Shown: positions 7,362 through 11,973 of the stretch, in pieces
Numbering within the stretch: the stretch's first letter is position 1
Layout of the letters: each line of letters starts with the position of its first letter
Assembly (NCBI GenBank): GCA_023253905.1
Contig: JALREG010000036.1
Coordinates: forward strand, 1-11,973
Length of the DNA stretch: 11,973 nt
Source of the DNA: Burkholderiaceae bacterium
GTDB taxonomy: Bacteria; Pseudomonadota; Gammaproteobacteria; Burkholderiales; Burkholderiaceae
Direction: 5' to 3'
Position numbers and translations under genes: made by a program
The notes under the pieces: generated by a model
Seen by the model: the letters and a program-made list of their open reading frames with translations, nothing else
The model's database searches: none
What the model was told of the DNA's origin: nothing

Positions 7362-9232
7362 CGGCGTCCGATTCCCGGTTCCCGGAAGGCGCTTTCCCGG
7401 TGCGCGACCCGGGCTGGCTCGCTACGCATGCGATCCATACCTGGCCGCAGATGTTGCGAAGGCGTGCAGCGCAGTGGGGCGAGCGCCCAGCGCTGCGGCA
7501 CAAGCTGCGCGGCCTCTGGCACACCTGGACCTGGGCAATGTACTGGGAGCAGGTGCGTGCGACCGCCCTTGCGCTGGCTGCGCACGGGCTTCGTCGCGGG
7601 GCGGTGGTAAGTGTGCTCGCAGAGAACCGTCCTGAATGGCTGTTTGTCGATCTGGGCGCGCAGGCGCTGGGCGTGATCACCAACGGCATCTACCCCACCT
7701 CCTCGCCCGAGCAGATCGCCTATTTTCTGAATGACTCGGGTACTGAACTGCTGGTGGTGGAAAACCAGGAGCAGTTTGACAAGGCGTGGTCGATACGCAA
7801 TCAGTGCCCCGCGCTCCGTACCCTCGTTGTGATCGACCTGCGCGGACTGCGTGCGCTCGATCTTGCGGGCGTGATCAGCTGGGAAACCTTTCTTGGGGAG
7901 GGCCGCCAGAAGATCGACGCGGATGCGTCAGCGTTCGAGCGCGAAGTCGAGGCTGGCTCTGAAGACGACATTGCGTTTCTGGTTTACACCTCAGGCACTA
8001 CCGGGCCGCCCAAGGGCGCGATGATCTCCCAGCGCAACCTCATGTTCCAGCTCGAGGCAGCGCCCCAATATCTCGAGGTGGGGCCTGGCGACCGCGGCCT
8101 GTCGTTTCTGCCGCTCTGTCATATTGCCGAGCGATTGAATACCGTGGGTAACCCGCTCGCCATGGGACATGTAATGCATTTTCCGGAGCACGCCGGCACG
8201 GTGTTCAACGACCTGCGCGAAGTCTCTCCCCATCTGGTATTCGGCCCGCCGAGGTTCTGGGAGAAGATGCATTCGCAGGTTCGGCTCGCGCTCGACGACG
8301 CGCCGGGCTGGATCCGTTCGCTTGCCGACCGGGGCGTAGCTGCCAGCCTGCGCAGGGTCGATGCGCGTCTTCAGGAGCAACCGCTATCGGGCTGGAGCTG
8401 GGGCGGACAGACCGTGCGCGCTGCGCTGTTATGGCCCAATTTACTGAGCTTCATGGGGCTCAAAGATCTGCGTACTGCCATCACCGGCGCGGCGCCCGTG
8501 CCTCCCGATCTGCTGCGCTGGTACATGGCAATCGGTGTGGTGCTGAGGGAAGCCTACGGCCTGACGGAAACCTGTGGCTTCTGCACGGCCAACCCGCGGG
8601 GTGCGGTTCGTCTGGGCTATGCAGGCCTGCGGGCCCGCGGTACCGAAGTGAAGATCGGCGCCAACGATGAAGTGCTGGTGCGCGGCCCCAATGTCTTTGC
8701 AGGGTATTGGGGACGAGCCGAGCAGACCCGCGAAGCGATTGACGCTGAGGGCTGGTTGCATACCGGTGACTGCGGCGAAATGGATGCTGACGGTTACCTG
8801 CGGATCCGCGATCGCATCAAAGATATCCTGATTACCTCGGGCGGCAAGAACATCAACCCAAGCGAAATCGAAAACCGCCTCAAGTTCAATCCCTACATCG
8901 CCGATGCGGTGGTGATCGGTGAGGCGCGTCCGTATCTCACCTGCCTGGTGATGATCGACGCCGATAACGTTGCCCGGTATGCGCAGGATCGCCAGAGTCC
9001 GTTTACCGACTTCGCCAGTCTCACCCGCACCGCCGAGGTGGTCGAACTGGTGGCGCGCCAGATCGAAGAGGTCAATACGGGGCTTGCCCGGGTGGAGACC
9101 ATCAAGCAGTTCCGGATCCTGTCGCAACTCCTGAGCCCCGAGGATGAAGAGCTCACTCCCACGATGAAGCTCAAGCGCAAGGTACTGGCCCGCAAATATG
9201 CCGACCTGATTGAGGCGATGTATTCCGGATGA
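7358..9232 (+). CDS. AMP-forming acyl-CoA synthetase, long-chain/FadD15-like (COG1022 type)
   Basis: Adenylate-forming ligase: carboxylic acid + ATP + CoA gives acyl-CoA + AMP + PPi, in the cytoplasm. 624 residues, fitting the long-chain FadD15-like subfamily rather than E. coli FadD. Motifs: P-loop YTSGTTGPPKGAM (210-222), FLPLCHIAERLN (250-261), FGPPRFWEKMHSQV (295-308), YGLTET (400-405), GWLHTGD (465-471) with DGYLRIRDRIKDILITSGGKNI (478-499), and a C-terminal LTPTMKLKRK with the likely catalytic Lys604. The start overlaps the livF stop (ATGA), with AGGA ten bases upstream; the frame is open 38 codons further back, but that is inside livF. Its position between the transporter ATPases and the binding protein suggests that the imported compound is a carboxylic acid, or becomes one, and is activated on entry. 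Long-chain fatty acid is only the default substrate; aromatic or isoprenoid acids are equally possible. Confidence 0.93.
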   Translation: MTASDSRFPEGAFPVRDPGWLATHAIHTWPQMLRRRAAQWGERPALRHKLRGLWHTWTWAMYWEQVRATALALAAHGLRRGAVVSVLAENRPEWLFVDLGAQALGVITNGIYPTSSPEQIAYFLNDSGTELLVVENQEQFDKAWSIRNQCPALRTLVVIDLRGLRALDLAGVISWETFLGEGRQKIDADASAFEREVEAGSEDDIAFLVYTSGTTGPPKGAMISQRNLMFQLEAAPQYLEVGPGDRGLSFLPLCHIAERLNTVGNPLAMGHVMHFPEHAGTVFNDLREVSPHLVFGPPRFWEKMHSQVRLALDDAPGWIRSLADRGVAASLRRVDARLQEQPLSGWSWGGQTVRAALLWPNLLSFMGLKDLRTAITGAAPVPPDLLRWYMAIGVVLREAYGLTETCGFCTANPRGAVRLGYAGLRARGTEVKIGANDEVLVRGPNVFAGYWGRAEQTREAIDAEGWLHTGDCGEMDADGYLRIRDRIKDILITSGGKNINPSEIENRLKFNPYIADAVVIGEARPYLTCLVMIDADNVARYAQDRQSPFTDFASLTRTAEVVELVARQIEEVNTGLARVETIKQFRILSQLLSPEDEELTPTMKLKRKVLARKYADLIEAMYSG

Positions 9233-9255
9233 CGGGCTGGCTGCGGGCGCCCTCG

Positions 9256-9284
9256 GTGACGCCTTCGATCAGCCGTCGTACACT
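9256..9284 (+). promoter_or_regulatory. Possible internal promoter before the binding-protein gene
   Basis: GTGACG (9256-9261), a 17-base spacer, then TACACT (9279-9284); each box matches consensus at four of six positions. It sits in the 92-bp gap, the widest on the plus strand after 2355. It could raise binding-protein expression above that of the membrane subunits. A chance match is possible. Confidence 0.3.
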
Positions 9285-9314
9285 CGCGCTCATTGTTGAT
9301 TACAAACCCAAAAC

Positions 9315-9318
9315 GGAG
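9315..9318 (+). promoter_or_regulatory. Ribosome binding site of the binding-protein gene
   Basis: GGAG within AACGGAGACA, six bases before the ATG at 9325. It decides this start over an in-frame ATG at 9229 that overlaps the ligase stop and would add 32 residues before the signal peptide. Confidence 0.75.
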
Positions 9319-9324
9319 ACAATC

Positions 9325-10494
9325 ATGACGACAAGACGACAGATCCTGGCCGCCGCAGCGGCGGCAGCCGGTTCAACGCTGGCATCGTCCGCCCACGCAG
9401 GCGGTGTGACCGACAAGGAAATCCTGATTGGCACCCATCTTGATTTGTCGGGCCCCGTCGCGGCAGGCATGCCGCACCTGCGCAATGGCACGCAGATGCG
9501 GATTGACGAAATCAACGAGGCGGGCGGTATTCATGGCCGTCGCCTGCGGCTGATTGTGGAAGATAACGGCAGCCAGCCTCAGATGGCGGTGCGAGCGGTC
9601 GACAAACTGCTCCGAAGCGATGATGTGTTTGCCGTGGTGAATGCCTTCGGTTCGGGCACCAACGCCGCAACAGTCAAGCGCATCGGTGATGCGGGGGTGC
9701 TTAATTTCGCGCCCTGGGGCGCGTCGGCGGTGCTGCAGAAAGTCTCCGGTAATCACCCATTGCTGTTTACCACCGTGCCCAACTATCACATCACGATGGA
9801 TAAGGGCGTGAACTGGGCCATTCGCAAATTCGGCGCAAAGCGCGTGGGCTACATCTATCAGGAAGGCCCCCTCGGCGAGCTGATGGGCTCGGGCGTCAAA
9901 TCCGCCGTGAAGGCCAACAGCCTTGAGCTGGTGGCGGAGGCGGCCTACAAGCCTGGTGACATCGATTTTTCATCGCAGGTGGCCCGCATGCGTGCCGCCA
10001 ACACCGACCTGATCGTGATTGCCACCATCACTCGTGAAACGGTGGGCATCATGTCTGAGGTGAAGAAGCTTGGCTGGAACAATGTGTCGGTCCTGACGGG
10101 CTCCCCCGGGCGTACAGGAATCGTGCTGCAACTTGGCAAGGACAATGTTCAGGGCCTCTACGGGGTGGGCAGCTGGAAGGCCGGTACCGATGCGCCCGAG
10201 GCGGCAGCCTGGAAAGCATCATTCAAGAAGCGCTTCAACAACATGGAGCCCGATGAGAATGCGCTCCTCGCCTATGTGTATGCCGACTGGCTGCTCAAGG
10301 CCGTTGCCGCGGCCGGGCGCGATTTGACCGCCGACAAGGTGGCCCGCACGCTCCAGTCGATGGAGTACACCGATAACGGACTGATTTTCTACAAGCCGGT
10401 TCGCTTCAAGGCAAACCACATCACGCCCGAGCCGGTCCAGGTGGATCAGGCGCAGGGCGGTAAATGGGTACCCGCCGGAGATCTGGTCGATTAG
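9325..10494 (+). CDS. Liv-type ABC transporter periplasmic substrate-binding protein (Peripla_BP_6), Tat-like signal
   Basis: Periplasmic receptor that delivers substrate to the LivHMGF-type importer upstream. 389 residues. The N-terminus is TTRRQILAAAAAAAG, resembling a twin-arginine signal (Arg4-Arg5), with likely cleavage after Ala-His-Ala (25). The mature part begins VTDKEILIGTHLDLSGP, the usual opening strand of type I periplasmic binding proteins, followed by GTQMRIDEINEAGGIHGR (55-72), ED at 79-80, and a conserved YKPGDIDFSSQVARM region (208-222). The start is fixed by a GGAG ribosome site and the signal peptide. It lies 92 bp after the CoA ligase, possibly with its own promoter. The Liv family name does not show that it binds amino acids; many relatives bind aromatic or aliphatic acids or amides. 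Confidence 0.92.
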   Translation: MTTRRQILAAAAAAAGSTLASSAHAGGVTDKEILIGTHLDLSGPVAAGMPHLRNGTQMRIDEINEAGGIHGRRLRLIVEDNGSQPQMAVRAVDKLLRSDDVFAVVNAFGSGTNAATVKRIGDAGVLNFAPWGASAVLQKVSGNHPLLFTTVPNYHITMDKGVNWAIRKFGAKRVGYIYQEGPLGELMGSGVKSAVKANSLELVAEAAYKPGDIDFSSQVARMRAANTDLIVIATITRETVGIMSEVKKLGWNNVSVLTGSPGRTGIVLQLGKDNVQGLYGVGSWKAGTDAPEAAAWKASFKKRFNNMEPDENALLAYVYADWLLKAVAAAGRDLTADKVARTLQSMEYTDNGLIFYKPVRFKANHITPEPVQVDQAQGGKWVPAGDLVD

Positions 10495-10496
10495 GA
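10493..10496 (+). promoter_or_regulatory. Ribosome binding site deciding the deacylase start
   Basis: AGGA overlaps the preceding TAG stop. It is seven bases from the ATG at 10504 but only one base from the ATG at 10498, so 10504 is the better-placed start. Confidence 0.5.
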
Positions 10497-10503
10497 CATG
10501 TCA

Positions 10504-11478
10504 ATGACTCAGCCTCATCTTCAGCACTCGCTTCGCGTTCATCAGTTTCATGGCCTGCAGCCTGGGCCCAGGCTGATCGTGCTGGGTGCCGTACACGGCA
10601 ACGAACTCGCCGGCGTTCGAGCGATCGAGCGGCTGATCGCAGAACTGGACGCGGGCGCGCTGCGAATTCTGCGGGGCTGCCTCACGCTGGTTCCCATTAC
10701 CAATCCGCTTGCGCATCAGCTTGTCACCCGATCCGGCGATCGCAATCTGAATCGAAACCTGCGGCCCACTGCGGTGCCGCAGGATTTTGAAGACCGGATT
10801 GGCAATGTGCTGTGCCCGCTCCTTGCCGCGCATGATGCGCTGCTCGATCTTCACTCCTTCAATAGTCAGGGGGAGCCGTTTGCGCTCATCGGGCCCGACA
10901 ACAACACCGGTGTGCTCGAGCCCTTTGCCCATGCGTCAGAGGAAGCAAGACTCGCGCGTCATCTCGGGCCCAATCGGATCGTCGAAGGCTGGATGAGCGC
11001 CTATGAGCAGGGCGTTTCCCGGCGGCGCGAGCGGAGCCGGCGCAGTGGCATCACCCTGGATACCGATGCGAGCTACGGGGTGGGCACCACCGAGTACATG
11101 CGCTCGCAGGGCGGCTGGGCGGTCACGCTGGAGTGTGGCCAGCACGCCGATCCGAATGCGCCTGCGGTGGGGCATCGCGCCATCCGGCAGGCGATCGCCA
11201 TGCTGGGCCTCGCAGACCTGGCGCTCGAGCCGCCACCCGCATCGCACGAACTGCTGCGGCTGGTTGAGGTCACCGATCGACTGCATCCTGATGACCACTT
11301 CGTTCGCGAGTGGGTGAGCTTTGATCCGGTCTGGAAAGACGAACCGATCGGCATGCGTCACGATGGCACCGTGGTGCGCTCCCCGGGCGATGGCCGCATT
11401 GTGTTTCCCAACGTCAAGGCCGAACCCGGCTTCGAATGGTTTTATTTCGCCCAGCGAAGCCCGCGCTCGCTCGGCTGA
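10504..11478 (+). CDS. Succinylglutamate desuccinylase/aspartoacylase (AstE/AspA) family zinc deacylase
   Basis: Zinc hydrolase of the M14 superfamily; family members remove an acyl group from N-acyl amino acids such as N-succinylglutamate or N-acetylaspartate. 324 residues from the ATG at 10504 (326 from 10498). Zinc ligands are His31 and Glu34 (GAVHGNE) and His117 (LLDLHSF). NLNR (81-84) takes the place of the family's DLNR substrate-binding motif. The catalytic glutamate is Glu210 in VTLECGQH. A C-terminal beta domain follows (about 250-316: VEVTDRLHPDD, GTVVRSPGDGRIVFP, then WFYFAQ). No signal peptide is seen, so it is cytoplasmic. It starts nine bases after the binding-protein stop and 18 bases before the alpha/beta hydrolase. 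The context suggests that it deacylates an imported compound rather than serving arginine catabolism, since no other ast genes are present. The exact substrate is unknown. Confidence 0.88.
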   Translation: MTQPHLQHSLRVHQFHGLQPGPRLIVLGAVHGNELAGVRAIERLIAELDAGALRILRGCLTLVPITNPLAHQLVTRSGDRNLNRNLRPTAVPQDFEDRIGNVLCPLLAAHDALLDLHSFNSQGEPFALIGPDNNTGVLEPFAHASEEARLARHLGPNRIVEGWMSAYEQGVSRRRERSRRSGITLDTDASYGVGTTEYMRSQGGWAVTLECGQHADPNAPAVGHRAIRQAIAMLGLADLALEPPPASHELLRLVEVTDRLHPDDHFVREWVSFDPVWKDEPIGMRHDGTVVRSPGDGRIVFPNVKAEPGFEWFYFAQRSPRSLG

Positions 11479-11483
11479 CAGGT

Positions 11484-11488
11484 AGGGG
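11484..11488 (+). promoter_or_regulatory. Ribosome binding site of the alpha/beta hydrolase
   Basis: AGGGG, eight bases before the ATG at 11497 and six bases after the deacylase stop. Confidence 0.55.
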
Positions 11489-11496
11489 CCTTACTG

Positions 11497-11973
11497 ATGC
11501 AAACCTTCATCAACCGTGACGGACTCTCGGTTGCTTGGCAGCTCGATAGTTTCGCTGCTCCCTGGACGACGCCCGACACCGTACTTCTGCTCCATGCGGC
11601 AATGGGATCGTCGCAGCGCTGGTTTCGCTGGATGCCGCGCCTCGCCGCACGCTATCGCGTGTTAAGGATGGATCTGCGCGGTCATGGCGAGTCACAGATC
11701 CCTTCGCCCGACCAGGCGTTCTCGCTAGCCCACCTCGTGGGCGATGTGCTTGAGCTTCTCGATCACCAGGCACCGGGTGCGGTGCATGTGGTGGGTAATT
11801 CGGCCGGGGGCTATGTAGCGCAGCGCCTGGCCATCGAACATCCCGAGCGCGTGAAAGAGATGGTCAATGCCGCTAAGTTGGACGCTTTCAAAGGCGATGC
11901 TGGGCCAGAGACTACACAGGCGGCAAAAGCGGCAGCATCAAAGTCCGGTAAGACGATTCTGAAAAAGTTTTTC
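11497..11973 (+). CDS. Alpha/beta-fold hydrolase, N-terminal part only, with an atypical last ~35 codons
   Basis: Serine hydrolase of the alpha/beta fold, in the 3-oxoadipate enol-lactonase/esterase-like group. 159 codons are present and the frame is open to the window edge. Visible: strand and oxyanion-hole region TVLLLHAAMGSSQRW (28-42), with HAAMG in place of the common HGxG; RMDLRGHGES (57-66); and the nucleophile elbow VGNSAGG (99-105) with Ser102. The catalytic Asp and His lie beyond the edge. The protein looks normal through HPERVK (115-120), where family members usually continue with a strand like LVL. Here it becomes a Lys/Ala-rich stretch (NAAKLDAFKG onward) with lower GC. Last visible gene of the operon, 18 bp after the deacylase; it could hydrolyse an ester, lactone or C-C bond of a pathway intermediate (inference). 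Confidence 0.85.
   Translation, partial: MQTFINRDGLSVAWQLDSFAAPWTTPDTVLLLHAAMGSSQRWFRWMPRLAARYRVLRMDLRGHGESQIPSPDQAFSLAHLVGDVLELLDHQAPGAVHVVGNSAGGYVAQRLAIEHPERVKEMVNAAKLDAFKGDAGPETTQAAKAAASKSGKTILKKFF
11858..11973. other. Compositionally distinct right end of the window
   Basis: By hand count GC is about 50% here, against about 64% in the preceding 100 bases. Codons such as TTG, ACT, ACA, GCA, TCA and AAA cluster here but are uncommon in the neighbouring genes. The alpha/beta hydrolase frame stays open through it, yet the translated residues no longer resemble the family. Possible causes are an assembly chimera at a contig end or a recombination junction. I do not recognise the segment. Confidence 0.5.

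Noticed and set aside
8441..9127. Minus-strand 228-codon open frame opposite the CoA ligase
   Set aside because: It is antisense to conserved ligase motifs (YGLTET, TGD) and has no recognisable features of its own.
11510..11773. Minus-strand open frame opposite the alpha/beta hydrolase
   Set aside because: Antisense shadow of the GxSxG-bearing hydrolase frame; Arg/Ala-rich translation without a domain.

Overview
The window is a high-GC (about 63-65% by eye) stretch of a proteobacterial genome, most likely from a betaproteobacterium of the order Burkholderiales. The evidence is a Bug/TTT-type periplasmic binding protein, a family greatly expanded in that group, together with a Liv-type ABC transporter cassette and dense, overlapping catabolic gene organisation. 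Both ends cut through a gene, so this may be a whole metagenomic contig (inference).

Layout. On the minus strand, positions 2179 to 1 hold two genes in tandem: a Bug-family solute-binding protein, then a type I sulfatase (formylglycine type, Cys-x-Pro-x-Arg) whose C-terminus runs off the left edge. A 175-bp divergent intergenic region (2180-2354) carries a plausible sigma70 promoter with an extended -10 for the plus strand. From 2355 to the right edge everything is on the plus strand and tightly packed: an RPE65/carotenoid-oxygenase family protein; two Liv-type permeases (livH, livM); two Liv-type ATPases (livG, livF); a 624-residue AMP-forming acyl-CoA synthetase of the long-chain/FadD15-like type; a Tat-like-signal periplasmic binding protein; an AstE/AspA-type zinc deacylase (M14 superfamily); and an alpha/beta hydrolase cut by the right edge. 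Gene junctions are 2-28 bp apart or overlap by four bases (ATGA). The one wider gap is 92 bp before the binding protein, which has its own strong Shine-Dalgarno sequence and a possible promoter.

How it may work together (inference). The binding protein and LivHMGF would import an organic acid or amide/ester-linked compound, and the CoA ligase would activate the free acid inside the cell. The deacylase and the alpha/beta hydrolase could free an acid from an N-acyl or ester precursor. The non-haem iron oxygenase at the head of the operon would cleave a C=C bond. It keeps all four iron-binding histidines. It lacks the Tyr/Lys pair used by lignostilbene dioxygenases, and one of the three usual second-shell glutamates is Tyr, so its substrate is open. 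This oxygenase plus importer plus CoA-ligase combination is the most interesting system here.

The last roughly 110 bases are odd. The alpha/beta hydrolase stops looking like its family near 11857-11875, and GC falls from about 64% to 50% with different codon use. This suggests an assembly join or a recombination edge.

No tRNA, rRNA, CRISPR array, insertion sequence or convincing intrinsic terminator was seen.
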